In this document: positions 33,492-44,076 of the stretch, one piece after another | How the letters are laid out: each line of letters starts with the position of its first letter | Position numbering within the stretch: the stretch's first letter is position 1 | Assembly (NCBI GenBank): GCA_001724215.1 | Contig: MEDW01000004.1 | Coordinates: 1 to 56,456, forward strand | Length of the DNA stretch: 56,456 nt | Direction of reading: 5' to 3' | DNA from: Erythrobacter sp. SCN 62-14 | GTDB lineage: Bacteria; Pseudomonadota; Alphaproteobacteria; Sphingomonadales; Sphingomonadaceae | Program-made: the position numbers and the translations under genes | The notes under the pieces: generated by a model | The model's input: the letters and a program-made list of their open reading frames with translations, nothing else | The model's database searches: none | Told to the model about the DNA's origin: nothing

Positions 33492-36272
33492 TCAGAACAC
33501 GTAGCTGATGCGCCCGTAGAGGAACCGGCCGTTGAACCCGAACGGCGAGAAGCTCGAGAACGGCAGGAAGTAGTTGTTGACCGAGAAGTTGGCAGGATTG
33601 CCCGTCACTGGATCAACGCCGCGGCCCGTCGGGTTGGGAGTGGGATATTCGTCGAACAGGTTGTTGGCGCCGAATGCCAGTTCAATGCGATTGGCAAAGC
33701 CATCCTGCGGGCGGATGCGGAATTCCAGATCGCTGATCCAGCGCGGGCGCAGCAGCACATCGTTGATGGGCGGTGTGCCAGCGGCCAGCACTTCGCCAAA
33801 GCGGTTGGTGCGGGCCGTCACGCTGAGCCAGTTCCATTCATAATCTGCGCCCAGATTGATGCGATCGCGCGGCTGGCCGCGTTCAAAGCGCAGCGATTCC
33901 AGCCGCCCGAACAGGTTGATCCCCGGCACCTGCGCCAGATCGCCCGGCGTATCGCGGCGCCCGGTGATTGTCACCTTGTTCCAGTTGTAACCCGCGGTGA
34001 GCGCAATCGTCCCGGCGTCACCGATCGTGGTGCGATAGGTGGCAATCGCATCAAAGCCGCGCGTGCGGGTGTCGATCCCGTTGAAGAAGAAGCGCGCCAC
34101 GGTGATATCGTTGAACCCGGCAGCGTTGAGGATCTGCGCGATCCCGTTGCCCGGATTGCCACCCGTCGGGTTGCCGGCGGCATCGCGGTTGGCTTGCAGG
34201 TTGTCGGTGAGCACGATGCGATCATCAATGTCGATCTGGTAGTAATCGAAGGTGAAGTTGAGCCCGGCTACCCGATCAAACACCACACCGGCCGACCATG
34301 ACAGCGAGGTTTCCGGCTTCAGCGGCTGGGAGCCGAGCGCCTGCGCCACCGGATTGTCCACCGCTAGCGTCACCGCATCAAACAGCACGCCGCCAATGTT
34401 GTTGATCGCCGCGTTGGAGAGGAACTGCTGATGCAGCGAGGGCGCGCGGAAGCCTGTCGAAACCGCGCCGCGCAGTGCGACACCATCGACGAACTCCCAG
34501 CGGGTGGCGATCTTGCCGTTCACGGTCGAGCCGAAATCGGTGTAATCTTCCACGCGGCCGGCAACCTGCAGGTTCCACCGCTTGGTCATGTCGGCATCGA
34601 GTTCAAGATAGGCCGAAACGTTCGAACGAGTCCGCGGATCGGTCACGCTCACGCCGCCGATGGTCGGCTGGAAGCCGGGGAACACCTGGCTCCCGCGCGA
34701 GGCGACGCGGGTGGCGGCAACGCCGGTGATGAACGGGTTGTTGGCCCCGATCAGCACGCCGCCGCTGTTGAAACTGGCCGGTTCGCCCGCGCCGATTTGG
34801 TAACGCTCGCGCCGCCATTCCGCGCCCGCGGACAGCGTGAAGCGTTCAATCCCGGAAATTTCGATATCGCGGCTGGCATCGAAGTTGGCCATGAACTGGC
34901 CGTATTCGAGCGAACCGGCGTCAAACTCGGTCGGGCTCGCGGCGCCAAGCGAGGCGTTGAGCGAATCGATAACGCCGAACTCGACCTTGTTGCTGCCGTA
35001 GCCGATCGACAAATCCCAGTTCCAGCCCTTGAACTCGCCATCAAACCCGGCGGTCAGCGCGAAGTCGGTGCTGTCGCTGGTGATCAGCGGCAGGAAGCCA
35101 TCGGGATAGATTGCCACCACGTTGCGATCATCCGCCGGACGGCGGAAGAAGCCGGCCGATTCGCCCTGACGCGAACCAAATGTGCCGAATGCATAGAAAT
35201 TGACAGCATCGCTCACCGGCGTGCCCATGTTGACCACGAGGTTCACGTCCTCGGTGCGCGCATCGCCATAGCGGTGGTTGAGCCGGTTGATGGTGAACTC
35301 GCGCGGATCCAGCGGGCCGGATTGCGAATATTGGCGGCGCGGATCGAACCCGGCGCGGTTGGTGTCCTCGCGGTCGCGATATTCCGCAGTGATGTTGATG
35401 AAGCCTTCCGGCCCCAGCGGCAGGCCGACATTGCCCGACACAGTCAAGGTGCCGCCATCAGTGACGCGGCGATCGCGCCCATTGCCCGTGAGCTGCAGCA
35501 CGCCATCAGGCGTCAGCGTGGGGACCTGGCCGGCGGTGCCATTGATCCCGGTGAACTCAGGCACCCCGGCGATTGAGGTGTTGAAAGCCCCGTAATTGAC
35601 GAAAATCCGGCCGCCTTCGCGGGCATTGTTAAGCTGGAAGTTGATGACGCCGGCAATGGCGTCCGAGCCGTATTGCGCGGCAGCGCCATCGCGCAGCACT
35701 TCAACGCGGGACAGCGCTGAGGCAGGAATCTGGTTGATATCAACCGCCGCCGAACCGCGCCCGACCGAGCCGTTGATGTTGAGCAAAGCGGCAACATGGC
35801 GGCGCTTGCCGTTGAGCAGCACCAACGTCTGGTCAGGGCCGAGGCCGCGCAAGGTGGCCGGACGGATCACGTCGGTGCCGTCGGTGATTGAGGGCTGCGG
35901 GAAGTTGAGCGAAGGCACAAGATCGCGCAGCAGACGAGCGGTTTCGGTCAGACCCGACTGGCGCAATTGCTCGCCGGTGATCACATCAACCGGTACCGGG
36001 CTGTCCGAAACGGTGCGACCCACCCGGCGGGTGCCGGTGACAATGACCTGATTGCCATAGCTTTCGTCGCTTTCGCTTGCGGCCTGTTGCAGCATCGCAA
36101 GGCTGACCCCGCCCGCTGCTGTTCCCACCACCGCCGTGCCCGCAGCGGTGCTGTCGCCATCGGCGGCATTTTCGCCAGCCCTGGCGTGAGCAGGCGCAGC
36201 GGCCACGCCCAGCATCGCTGCGGCGGTTGCGATCAGCGAGGCGGAATGAAGAACGGTTGGTGAAAGACGCAT
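33492..36272 (-). CDS. TonB-dependent outer-membrane receptor
   Basis: A 926-residue outer-membrane transporter. It has a signal peptide (IATAAAMLGVAAAPAHA), a TonB-box-like NQVIVTGTRRVGR near residue 60, and a plug with SPVPVDVITGEQLRQSGLTE, TLRGLGPDQTLVLLNGKRRH and EVLRDGAAAQYGSDAIAGVI. A long beta-barrel follows, ending LYGRISYVF with the terminal aromatic. It starts at MRLSPTVLHSAS with GGGGAAA upstream. The type (rich in Asn and Gly, with a Ser-rich lead after the signal) is common in Sphingomonadales. Substrate unknown; the lactate genes and the 534-bp upstream region give no decisive clue. Confidence 0.92.
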   Translation of the reverse strand: MRLSPTVLHSASLIATAAAMLGVAAAPAHARAGENAADGDSTAAGTAVVGTAAGGVSLAMLQQAASESDESYGNQVIVTGTRRVGRTVSDSPVPVDVITGEQLRQSGLTETARLLRDLVPSLNFPQPSITDGTDVIRPATLRGLGPDQTLVLLNGKRRHVAALLNINGSVGRGSAAVDINQIPASALSRVEVLRDGAAAQYGSDAIAGVINFQLNNAREGGRIFVNYGAFNTSIAGVPEFTGINGTAGQVPTLTPDGVLQLTGNGRDRRVTDGGTLTVSGNVGLPLGPEGFINITAEYRDREDTNRAGFDPRRQYSQSGPLDPREFTINRLNHRYGDARTEDVNLVVNMGTPVSDAVNFYAFGTFGSRQGESAGFFRRPADDRNVVAIYPDGFLPLITSDSTDFALTAGFDGEFKGWNWDLSIGYGSNKVEFGVIDSLNASLGAASPTEFDAGSLEYGQFMANFDASRDIEISGIERFTLSAGAEWRRERYQIGAGEPASFNSGGVLIGANNPFITGVAATRVASRGSQVFPGFQPTIGGVSVTDPRTRSNVSAYLELDADMTKRWNLQVAGRVEDYTDFGSTVNGKIATRWEFVDGVALRGAVSTGFRAPSLHQQFLSNAAINNIGGVLFDAVTLAVDNPVAQALGSQPLKPETSLSWSAGVVFDRVAGLNFTFDYYQIDIDDRIVLTDNLQANRDAAGNPTGGNPGNGIAQILNAAGFNDITVARFFFNGIDTRTRGFDAIATYRTTIGDAGTIALTAGYNWNKVTITGRRDTPGDLAQVPGINLFGRLESLRFERGQPRDRINLGADYEWNWLSVTARTNRFGEVLAAGTPPINDVLLRPRWISDLEFRIRPQDGFANRIELAFGANNLFDEYPTPNPTGRGVDPVTGNPANFSVNNYFLPFSSFSPFGFNGRFLYGRISYVF

Positions 36273-36806
36273 CGAGTTTCCCCTGGTTTCAGTATCTAAA
36301 ACGAATGTGCACCCGCCTCCGGACGGCGGCGGTTTGATCTGGCTCTGGCAGTCTGTCTCACCACACAGCGCGCGCCCCTGCGCGCTGCGGCAAGCAGCTA
36401 GTCTGGTTATGTTCATCCTGCATCGGGAGCTACAAAACGCAGCCAGAGCGTTTTGCGCATCCTTCGATTTGGTGTGCTGTGCCTGAGGCCCCCAAGCGTC
36501 GCGCAGCACAAGCTTGTCCCCTTGCATGTTGTCTGGACTGCAACAAGCGCAATGCGCGCAAAGGGCGGATTGATTGTAAGTTTCCGTCACATCTGTCACG
36601 CGTTTGCAACACTTTGTTTCGCCGATTGGATGCAAAGGTTAATATGATTGCATCATATCTGCGAAGCTGCGCAGAAAAGGGATTGAACGTCCCGCCGAGA
36701 CCGTGTTCATCTCGCCGCGATTGCCGCGCGTAATGACAGGCAGGCGCGCATTGCGCCTTGTGCGCGCGGCCTTGGCCGCATAGGGGGGCCGCGCTCGGAG
36801 ACACGT
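36273..36806. promoter_or_regulatory. Divergent control region with two palindromes
   Basis: A 534-bp gap between the divergent TonB receptor and GT2 genes. It contains CAAAACGC-agccaga-GCGTTTTG (36433-36455) and ATATGAT-tgc-ATCATAT (36642-36658), both perfect inverted repeats. The second lies in an AT-rich patch unlike its GC-rich surroundings and may be an operator. No gene is supported. Confidence 0.55.
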
Positions 36807-37886
36807 ATGACTGTTGCAAAACCCTCATCACCGCGCCGCCCGCGCGGCTCGCAGGCCAAGATCGTGGTGGTGCATCCGCGCCCCCAGCCCGTTCGGCTGG
36901 TGATCCAGATCCCTTGCTACAACGAGGAAGAAACTCTCCCCGAAACTCTCGCCGCTTTGCCGCGCAGCATCGAGGGCATTGATCTGATCGAGGTGCAGAT
37001 CATCAATGACGGCAGCACCGATCGCACCGTCGAGGTCGCGCGCGAATTGGGTGTCGATCACATTGTCGATGTGCCGGTGAACAAGGGTCTTTCGCACGCC
37101 TTTATGGCGGGGTTGGAAAGCGCTTTGGCGCGCGGGGCGGATATTATCGTCAATCTCGATGCGGATAATCAGTACAACGCCAACGACATCCCACATCTCA
37201 TCAAGCCGATCCTTGATCGCCGCGCCGAATTCGTGATCGGCGACCGCCCGATCACCACCATTGCGCATTTCTCCTACCTCAAGCGCCTGCTGCAACTGCT
37301 CGGCAGCGCGGTGGTGCGGATGGCCTCGCAGACCACGGTGCGCGATGCACCAAGCGGCTTTCGCGCGATCTCGCGCGATGCGGCGCTGCGTTTGAACAGC
37401 TTTGACAACTACACCTACACGCTGGAAACCATCGTGCAGTCGGGCCTTTCCGGCATCCGGATTGTGTCGGTGCCGATTGGCGTCAATGGGGAAACCCGCC
37501 CCTCGCGGCTGATCCGGTCGATCCCGCAATATATCTGGCGCTCGTCCAAATCGATTTTGCGCACGGCGCTGGTCTATGCCCCGGGCAAGTTCCTGTTCCG
37601 GCTGAGCCTGCCCTTGCTGATTGCAGGGTTGATCCTTGTGGGGCGTTGGTTGTGGCTGACCATCGACGGGACGGATCGCGCGCACGTGCCCAGTCTTGTG
37701 GCGGCTGCGGGCCTGTTGCTTACGGCGGTGATGCTGTGGGTGGCGGCGATCACGGGTGAGCAAATGGCAATTAACCGGCGGTTGTTGCAGGATATCCAGT
37801 ATCGCCTGCGCAAGGCCGCGCTGCCGCCGCGGCTTGAACTGGACGAGGCCTTGTCAGAGCATGGCGTTGACGACGAGCAACCCTGA
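36807..37886 (+). CDS. GT2-family glycosyltransferase with C-terminal membrane helices
   Basis: A 359-residue enzyme of the DPM1/DPG synthase type. The catalytic domain has IQIPCYNEEETLPETLAAL, INDGSTDRTVEVA, VNKGLSHAFMAGLESAL and the DXD motif IIVNLDADNQYNAND; acceptor-side residues are in RDAPSGFRAISRDAAL. Two C-terminal helices (about 265-285 and 298-318) anchor it. Such enzymes move sugars from nucleotide sugar to polyprenyl phosphate or a lipid. It starts a three-gene unit: the next gene overlaps it by 26 bp. Confidence 0.88.
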   Translation: MTVAKPSSPRRPRGSQAKIVVVHPRPQPVRLVIQIPCYNEEETLPETLAALPRSIEGIDLIEVQIINDGSTDRTVEVARELGVDHIVDVPVNKGLSHAFMAGLESALARGADIIVNLDADNQYNANDIPHLIKPILDRRAEFVIGDRPITTIAHFSYLKRLLQLLGSAVVRMASQTTVRDAPSGFRAISRDAALRLNSFDNYTYTLETIVQSGLSGIRIVSVPIGVNGETRPSRLIRSIPQYIWRSSKSILRTALVYAPGKFLFRLSLPLLIAGLILVGRWLWLTIDGTDRAHVPSLVAAAGLLLTAVMLWVAAITGEQMAINRRLLQDIQYRLRKAALPPRLELDEALSEHGVDDEQP

Positions 37887-39486
37887 AGGCGGGCGCGCTT
37901 TGCTCGCAGCCGAGGCGCTCTCCCATATCCCCAAGCTGCTGATGCTGCAGGACCGCAGCCCGACCAGCCCGACTTTCGGGTGCTTTGATCGCGGCTATTG
38001 GCATATGCGCACCAGCGATTTTCCTTGCGGCATCACGCAGACCTTCCTGCTGCCGCTGGCGCTGGCCTATAGCCTGCCGATACCGGGCAGCCCCTATTAC
38101 CAGCAAAGCGAATTGCGCCGCTGGGCAATCGCGGGCGTGCGCTTTGCTGCGCGCTCGGCCCATCCAGACGGCTCCTGCGACGATTATTACCCCTTTGAAC
38201 GCGCCTCGGGCGCGGCAGCGTTCTCGCTCTTCGCCTGTCTTGAGGCGGCGGAGTTGTTCGACTTGTGGGACGATGCCGAAATCGCGCCCTTCCTTGCCAA
38301 GCGCGCGCGCTGGCTGGCGGGGCACGAGGAAAGCGGACGGCTGTCCAATCACGAGGCGCTGATCATCGCCTGCCTTGCGCGGCTGGCCGAGAAATTCGGC
38401 GGCGAATGGCACGGCTTGATGGAGGCACGCGCCAAGCGGTTGATGGGCTGGCAATCATCCGAAGGCTGGTTCGATGAATATGGCGGAATGGATGCGGGCT
38501 ATCTCACCCTCACCATCGCGATGCTGACCGATGCCGACCGACGCTTTCCGGCGCTGGGCCTTAAAGAGCCGGTGCGCGCCGCGATCCGCTTCCTTGCCCA
38601 CTGCATTGCGCCCGATGGTTCGCTCGGCGGGGAGTGGACCAGCCGCGCGACTGTCAATTTCTTTCCCCACGGCCTCGAAATGGCGGGCGCGTGGGAGCCG
38701 CTGGCGCTGCAGATTGCCGATGTCGGCTATCGCCGCTTCGCTTCGCAAACCCAGCCCTGCCACGCGGATGATCGGATCGGCGGGCATCATGTCTGGAGCC
38801 AGCTGCTTGCATGGCGCGAATGGCACGCGGCGCGGCCTGAGCCGCTGGCGTTTGGCGATTGCTTGCACGACTTTGCCGAGGCCAAGGTGCGGGTGCAGCA
38901 GCGCGGGGCCTTGCGGCTGATCTGCGGCTGGTCACGCGGGGGGGCTTTCCGTCTGTTCGACGGAGAGCGGCTGCTGCGCGCCGATACCGGGCCGAGCCTG
39001 CGCCTGACCGATGGCCGCGTGGCGATTGCCAATCTCGATGGGGCCGAGGTGGTGGAGCGCAGCGCAGATCGTCTGGTGATCGAAGCGCCGCTCGCCTATG
39101 CCAAATCGGCGTTACTTACACCTTTCAAGTCGATTGTCCTGCGGGCAATTATGCTCACTGCTGGGCGGTTTTTCCCCGATCTGGTGCGCCGCGCCTTGCA
39201 GAAATTGCTGGTGACAGGCCGCAAGGATGCGCCCTTCCAGTTCCGCCGTTCTCTCGCATGGGAGGACGGTGCGCTGGTGGTCGAGGATCACTTGCGCGCT
39301 GAGGGCGATTGGGAAAGCGTGGCGGAGATCGGGCAGAGCGGCTTTCAGGTCGGGCTCACCACAGTGATGGCGCGGGTGTGGGAGCCGGCGCAGTTTCAGG
39401 AGTGGGAGGACTTGACCGAGCGCCTCGCTTCGCTTGCACCGAATGAGCCGTTGGTGGTGCGGCAGGTGCTGCGTTCCGCCTCATGA
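37861..39486 (+). CDS. Predicted alpha/alpha-toroid (heparinase-like) enzyme
   Basis: A 541-residue protein with no signal peptide. Its first 330 residues are helical with repeated Trp/Gly-rich turns (FGCFDRGYWHMRTSDFPCGI, PDGSCDDYYPFERASGAAAF, GWFDEYGGMDAGYLTLTIAM and PDGSLGGEWTSRATVNFFPH), the style of alpha/alpha-toroid lyases or hydrolases. The rest looks like a beta-sandwich. Heparinase II/III-like is the nearest idea, unproven. It overlaps GT2 upstream and ends ATGA into the LPG-synthase-type gene, so it probably acts on a cytosolic or membrane-bound glycan made by this unit. The start at 37861 avoids a deeper overlap. Confidence 0.65.
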   Translation: MALTTSNPEGGRALLAAEALSHIPKLLMLQDRSPTSPTFGCFDRGYWHMRTSDFPCGITQTFLLPLALAYSLPIPGSPYYQQSELRRWAIAGVRFAARSAHPDGSCDDYYPFERASGAAAFSLFACLEAAELFDLWDDAEIAPFLAKRARWLAGHEESGRLSNHEALIIACLARLAEKFGGEWHGLMEARAKRLMGWQSSEGWFDEYGGMDAGYLTLTIAMLTDADRRFPALGLKEPVRAAIRFLAHCIAPDGSLGGEWTSRATVNFFPHGLEMAGAWEPLALQIADVGYRRFASQTQPCHADDRIGGHHVWSQLLAWREWHAARPEPLAFGDCLHDFAEAKVRVQQRGALRLICGWSRGGAFRLFDGERLLRADTGPSLRLTDGRVAIANLDGAEVVERSADRLVIEAPLAYAKSALLTPFKSIVLRAIMLTAGRFFPDLVRRALQKLLVTGRKDAPFQFRRSLAWEDGALVVEDHLRAEGDWESVAEIGQSGFQVGLTTVMARVWEPAQFQEWEDLTERLASLAPNEPLVVRQVLRSAS

Positions 39487-40436
39487 AAAAGCGGCTGATC
39501 AGCCTTGCCGTCAGTGCGGTGATCCTCGCGCTGCTGTGGCGCAGCGTCGATCCGGCCGCGATTTGGGCGGCGGCGGAGCAGACCGCGCCCGCTTGGTTCT
39601 GGGCGGCGGTGGCCTTCACCATTCCATTAACGCTGGCGACCGCATGGCGCTTTGCCGCGCTGTCATCGGGGAGCGTGGGTGCTGGCGAGAGCCTGCGCCT
39701 TATTCTCGCGGCCTCGACGCTCAACATGGTGCTGCCGTCCAAGATGGGCGATCTGGCCAAAGCGTGGATCCTGCGGCGCGATGGCACGATGAGCGGGGGG
39801 CGCTCGCTCGCTCTGGTGGTGCTGGAAAAGCTGCTCGACCTGTGGTCGCTGGTGGCGGTCGGCGCGATTGCTCTGGCGGTGACGCGCCCGGCGCTGCCCG
39901 GCGGCGAGGCGAGCCTTGCGCTCGCTTTGCTGGTGCTGTGGGGCGGGGCGCTGGGCTTGCTGCTGCCAATGCTAGCGGGCAGGCGCGCGCTCGCACCGCT
40001 GCTGCTGATTAGCAAGCCTGTGGGCAAGCTTCACGCCAAACTCACCGCGCTGGTCGAGGATTGGGATGCGCTGATCGGCTGGTTCTGGCTGAGCCCCGCG
40101 CGGGCGCTCGCGATGCTGGCGGGATCGCTGCTCTTGTGGGTGGGCCACATGGTGCAGATCTGGCTATTTGCGAGCGCGATTGGCGCAGTGCCCTTGGGCC
40201 TGACCATGGCTTTTGCGGTGATCGCTATTCTGGCGGGGCTCTTGCCTTTCACCTTCGCCGGCGTGGGCACACGCGATGCCGCGCTGGTGGTGCTGTTTGC
40301 GCCATACCTTGATGCAGGCGGCGCGGCGCTTTTGGGCCTGTGCGCCACCTTGCGTTACCTGATCCCGGCGCTGGCAGGCCTGCCCTTCGTCAGCGCATTC
40401 TGGCAGGCACGGCCCAAGGACGAGGCAATCGGCTAA
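39483..40436 (+). CDS. LPG-synthase-type (UPF0104) integral membrane protein
   Basis: A 317-residue protein with eight or so helices and the LPG_synthase_TM pattern: LILAASTLNMVLPSKMGDLA with KAWILRR, LALVVLEKLLDLWSL, and LLPFTFAGVGTRDAALVVLF. It lacks the cytosolic aminoacyltransferase domain of MprF, so it is the flippase-like membrane part only. Beside a polyprenyl-type GT2 it may translocate a lipid-linked sugar (inference). Its ATG overlaps the preceding stop (ATGA). Confidence 0.82.
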   Translation: MKKRLISLAVSAVILALLWRSVDPAAIWAAAEQTAPAWFWAAVAFTIPLTLATAWRFAALSSGSVGAGESLRLILAASTLNMVLPSKMGDLAKAWILRRDGTMSGGRSLALVVLEKLLDLWSLVAVGAIALAVTRPALPGGEASLALALLVLWGGALGLLLPMLAGRRALAPLLLISKPVGKLHAKLTALVEDWDALIGWFWLSPARALAMLAGSLLLWVGHMVQIWLFASAIGAVPLGLTMAFAVIAILAGLLPFTFAGVGTRDAALVVLFAPYLDAGGAALLGLCATLRYLIPALAGLPFVSAFWQARPKDEAIG

Positions 40437-40446
40437 GCTCCGGTAT

Positions 40447-40577
40447 CGGCCCAAAGGGCCGCAAGGGCGGTCAGCCCTCAAGTAGCGCAGCGATAGGGCA
40501 CAAAGACTCGCGCCCGCAGCCGCTCTGCCGCGCAGCGGCAGAAACGTGGCGAGGATGTGCCCGCGGAGGCGGGCACA
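40447..40577. repeat. Mosaic hairpin array B between the LPG-type gene and purH
   Basis: Non-coding hairpins between convergent genes: CGGCCC-aaa-GGGCCG-CAAG (40447), AGGGC-ggtca-GCCCT-CAAG (40464), CTGCCGC-gca-GCGGCAG (40525) and TGTGCCCGC-ggag-GCGGGCACA (40556-40577). The last ends 6 bp from the purH stop and has the same flanks and loop as the module after the LytTR gene at 8191, but a different, compensated stem. Confidence 0.75.
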
Positions 40578-40583
40578 CAAACA

Positions 40584-42179
40584 TTAATGCCTGAAATGCC
40601 GCATCCCGGTGAAGACCATCGCGAGGCCCGCTTCGTCGGCGGCTGCAATCACTTCATCATCGCGGATCGAGCCGCCCGGTTGGATCACCGCGGTTGCGCC
40701 CGCTTCGGCAGCGGCGAGGAGGCCATCGGCAAAGGGGAAAAACGCGTCTGATGCCACCGCGCTCCCCACAGTGCGGGGGGCGGCCCAGCCATAGGTTTCC
40801 GCCGCTTCCCTCGCCTTGATCGCGGCAATGCGCGCCGAATCGCGGCGGTTCATCTGGCCTGCGCCAATCCCGGCGGTCGCGCCGTCCTTGGCATAGACGA
40901 TGGCGTTGGATTTGACGTGGCGGGCGACCGTCCATGCAAAAAGGCAGTCTTTCAGCTCTTGTTCGGTGGGCGCGCGCTTGGTGACCACTTTCAGATCATC
41001 AAGGCTCACCGCGCCCGCATCGCGCGATTGCACCAGCACGCCGCCTGCAATGGTCTTCATGGTGAGCCCTGTGCGGCGCGGATCGGGCAGGGGGCCGGAC
41101 TCCAGCAGGCGCAGGTTCTTCTTCTTGGCGAAGATTTCGCGCGCTTCGGCGCTGACAGCAGGCGCGATGACCACTTCGGTGAAAATGCTGGCAATCGCCT
41201 CGGCGGTCGCGCCGTCGAGTTCGGTGTTCACCGCGACAATCCCGCCAAAGGCCGAGACAGAATCGCATTCGAGCGCCGCCTGCCAAGCCTCAAGCAAGGA
41301 GCCGCCCTGCGCCACGCCGCAAGGGTTGGCGTGTTTGACGATTACCACCGCCGGGTCTTGCCCGGCAAATTCCGCTGCCAGCTCAAACGCCGCATCGGCA
41401 TCATTGAGGTTGTTGTAGCTGAGCTCCTTGCCCTGCAACTGGGTGGCCTGTGGCACGCCTGCTGCGCCGACGACTTGTGGCACATAGATCGCGGCGGACT
41501 GGTGCGGGTTTTCGCCATAGCGCAAGGTGTCCGCGCGGGCGAAGGCCATCGGCAGGGTTGCGGGGAAAGCCTCACCCTCGCCCGCAGCGGTATCGGCAAA
41601 GGCAAACCAGCTGGCAATCGCACTGTCATAGGCAGCGGTGCGGGCATAGGCCTTGCCCGCCATGCGGATGCGGAATTCTGCCGAAGTGCCGCCATCATGC
41701 GCGGCCATTTCTTCAAGCAGCGTGGGGTAATCGGCCGGATCGGTGAGGATCGTTACAAAGCCATGGTTTTTCGCCGCCGAGCGCACCATCGAAGGCCCGC
41801 CAATATCGATATTCTCGATGATCTCCGCGCGGCTTGCGCCCTTGGCCACCGTGGCTTCAAAGGGGTAGAGGTTCACCACCACCAGATCGATGGCGCCAAT
41901 CCCGTGCGCCTGCATCGCGGCGACGTGCTCGGGGTTATCGCGCAGGGCGAGCAGCCCGCCATGCACTGTGGGGTGAAGCGTCTTCACCCGCCCGTCCATC
42001 ATTTCGGGAAAGCCGGTGAGGTCAGAGACATCTTTCACGGCAAGACCCGCCTCGCGCAGCGCCTTGGCCGTGCCGCCGGTGCTCACCAATTCCACGCCGC
42101 GCGCCGCGAGGCTTGCGCCCAATTCGGCCAAACCGGACTTGTCGGACACTGAAAGCAGCGCCCGCTTGATCGTCACCAT
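40584..42179 (-). CDS. purH: PurH, AICAR transformylase / IMP cyclohydrolase
   Basis: A bifunctional cytosolic enzyme for the last two steps of IMP synthesis. N-terminal IMPCH domain: [61 protein letters not shown]-terminal transformylase: [68 protein letters not shown]. It is 531 aa, normal. ATG 42179 is preferred over GTG 42185. Last gene of the rpe-heparinase-purH operon, 16 bp after the heparinase-like gene; hairpin array B follows its stop. Confidence 0.96.
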   Translation of the reverse strand: MVTIKRALLSVSDKSGLAELGASLAARGVELVSTGGTAKALREAGLAVKDVSDLTGFPEMMDGRVKTLHPTVHGGLLALRDNPEHVAAMQAHGIGAIDLVVVNLYPFEATVAKGASRAEIIENIDIGGPSMVRSAAKNHGFVTILTDPADYPTLLEEMAAHDGGTSAEFRIRMAGKAYARTAAYDSAIASWFAFADTAAGEGEAFPATLPMAFARADTLRYGENPHQSAAIYVPQVVGAAGVPQATQLQGKELSYNNLNDADAAFELAAEFAGQDPAVVIVKHANPCGVAQGGSLLEAWQAALECDSVSAFGGIVAVNTELDGATAEAIASIFTEVVIAPAVSAEAREIFAKKKNLRLLESGPLPDPRRTGLTMKTIAGGVLVQSRDAGAVSLDDLKVVTKRAPTEQELKDCLFAWTVARHVKSNAIVYAKDGATAGIGAGQMNRRDSARIAAIKAREAAETYGWAAPRTVGSAVASDAFFPFADGLLAAAEAGATAVIQPGGSIRDDEVIAAADEAGLAMVFTGMRHFRH

Positions 42180-42195
42180 GCTCACGATTGATGCC

Positions 42196-44076
42196 TTACC
42201 CTGTTTTCCTGAAGCGCCACGAGAAATGCCCCCCGCTGCGCAATGCCAGCCCTTCGATCACCAGCTGCGAGGTGGCATGTGGGCGGCCATCGCCATCGAC
42301 CCAGAGGCTGTCCTCAACAGCAAGAGTGACTTCACTTGCGCCGCCTGTATCGCTGGCGAGGCGGAATTGCCAGAGCCTGCCGTCGGGCAAAAGCAGCATT
42401 GCGCCGCGCTTGTCCGCAGAAAGCTGCACTTCAACTGCGCGCCCCAGGTGAAAGCGGATCGCAAAGGCGATCTTGCCGCGCTTGCCCTTGTTCGAGGTGG
42501 GGATGAGGATGTCTTCGCCCGCCAGATCCGTGCCATCGGCACTGAGGGTAAGAATGCGCTGGTGGGTGAGGCCAAAGCGGCTGGCATAGCCATCATGCGC
42601 GGCCTCGATGCGGGTCGCCTGCCGTCCGCGCTGTTCGACCATGCGGCGTTCAATCTCGACCAGTTCGACGCCCTTGCCAAGCTTGCCATGAAGCAGCACG
42701 GCGGTGGAATTGGCGTTATCGAGCACCAGCGTCGAAAAGGCCGCCGTGGCGCGCAGGCCCTGTCCGATGCGCGAGGGAACCAGCCCGCCCGCCAGCGCTG
42801 CGCCGCCGCAATTCACGATGACGCGTGCCGGGCCATCGGACAATTCGAACGCCAGCGTCGAGGCGCAGCCCGTGCGTGTGTGGCGCGCGCGGGGCGGCGG
42901 GGCGGCATCGAATTGCACCAGCGTGTCTCCGCTGCGCATCCGCTGAAAGCCCCAGTGATCGACATTGATTAAGGGGCGCGTGCGCACGCCGCTGGCCGCA
43001 ATCAGCGCGGCGACGGCATCTGCCCGGACCGCGCCCTGTCCCTGCCAATTGCCAAGCGCCCCATCGCCGTGGCGCAAGCTGAGCAGCGGCGGCACGAGCA
43101 GCTCGCGCATCACGATCAGCGCGGGCAGGGGTTCTTGTTCGGCGGCTTCATAGCAGGCGATCAGATCGGTCAGCAGGCGGATGAGATCCATCTGCGCTGC
43201 GGGACAACGCGATAACACGCCGCCATCCTCACCCACACAATCGCCGAGCGCGCGCAGCAATCCGGCCTCGCCATAAAGCCGCCGGGGTCGTCCATTGGGC
43301 AGCAGCAGCCCTGCCGCCACCAATGCGCCCCAGCCCACCACCGCGCCCAGATCGGAAGGCTCACGCGCGACCTTGCGATCCAGCCAGCCCGCGGTTTCCT
43401 CGATCTGGGTGAGCAGCCGGGCCTTCACGCCTTTGCTCTTGCCTTGCCCTGCCAGCACCAGTGGGGCGTGAATCAGCCAAGCCAGCAAGCGCCACCCGGC
43501 GTGCTCGGTATCCCAGGCAGCGCCCTTGCGGATCTCGCGATTGGCATCGAGCCACAGCCCGGTGATGCGTTCCGCCAGCGCCGTGCAATCGGCGCGCGGG
43601 GCGCTGGCCGCCAGATCGCCCAGCCAATGGAAGCCGTGCAGCACCCGCTCCATCGCCGGATTGACGCGGCCTGTCGCGGCAAAATCGACCTGCCCGATGG
43701 CATGTTTGGCGCCGTTCACGAGAAAATGCCCGGCGCGCAGAGCCGTGCCTGCCATACGATCACCGGGCACAGCGCTTGCAACCGTTGCCAGCACGCGCAC
43801 TGGCGGCGGGCGGCGGAACGGGGTGGCCAGCGCATGGCCCGGCACGCCGAGGCGATAGGCCAGCCGGATCAGCGCTTCGCCCGCGCTTGATCTGGGGGCA
43901 ATCACATCCGAAAGCGCCAGCGCGCGCGAGGGAGCGGCCGTATCGGGAAGGGCGGGTTCGTCACCAGAGGTGGCCTGTGCGGCCTGCGCGTCCAGCATCA
44001 GCGCCGGGCCATGCTGCGCCCGCTCAACGAGGCGCTCGGCGCGCTCGCTTGCCTCGGAGCGCAGCACGGTGGCCAT
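42196..44076 (-). CDS. Heparinase II/III family protein
   Basis: A 626-residue protein. Residues 50-380 form the alpha-helical toroid ([19 protein letters not shown] and [20 protein letters not shown]); residues 390-626 form the beta-sheet heparinase II/III-like domain ([55 protein letters not shown]). No signal peptide is visible. In sphingomonads this gene regularly lies between rpe and purH; its substrate is unknown. ATG 44076 shares one base with the rpe stop (TAATG), so it is coupled to rpe. It is distinct from the toroid protein at 37861. Confidence 0.85.
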   Translation of the reverse strand: MATVLRSEASERAERLVERAQHGPALMLDAQAAQATSGDEPALPDTAAPSRALALSDVIAPRSSAGEALIRLAYRLGVPGHALATPFRRPPPVRVLATVASAVPGDRMAGTALRAGHFLVNGAKHAIGQVDFAATGRVNPAMERVLHGFHWLGDLAASAPRADCTALAERITGLWLDANREIRKGAAWDTEHAGWRLLAWLIHAPLVLAGQGKSKGVKARLLTQIEETAGWLDRKVAREPSDLGAVVGWGALVAAGLLLPNGRPRRLYGEAGLLRALGDCVGEDGGVLSRCPAAQMDLIRLLTDLIACYEAAEQEPLPALIVMRELLVPPLLSLRHGDGALGNWQGQGAVRADAVAALIAASGVRTRPLINVDHWGFQRMRSGDTLVQFDAAPPPRARHTRTGCASTLAFELSDGPARVIVNCGGAALAGGLVPSRIGQGLRATAAFSTLVLDNANSTAVLLHGKLGKGVELVEIERRMVEQRGRQATRIEAAHDGYASRFGLTHQRILTLSADGTDLAGEDILIPTSNKGKRGKIAFAIRFHLGRAVEVQLSADKRGAMLLLPDGRLWQFRLASDTGGASEVTLAVEDSLWVDGDGRPHATSQLVIEGLALRSGGHFSWRFRKTG

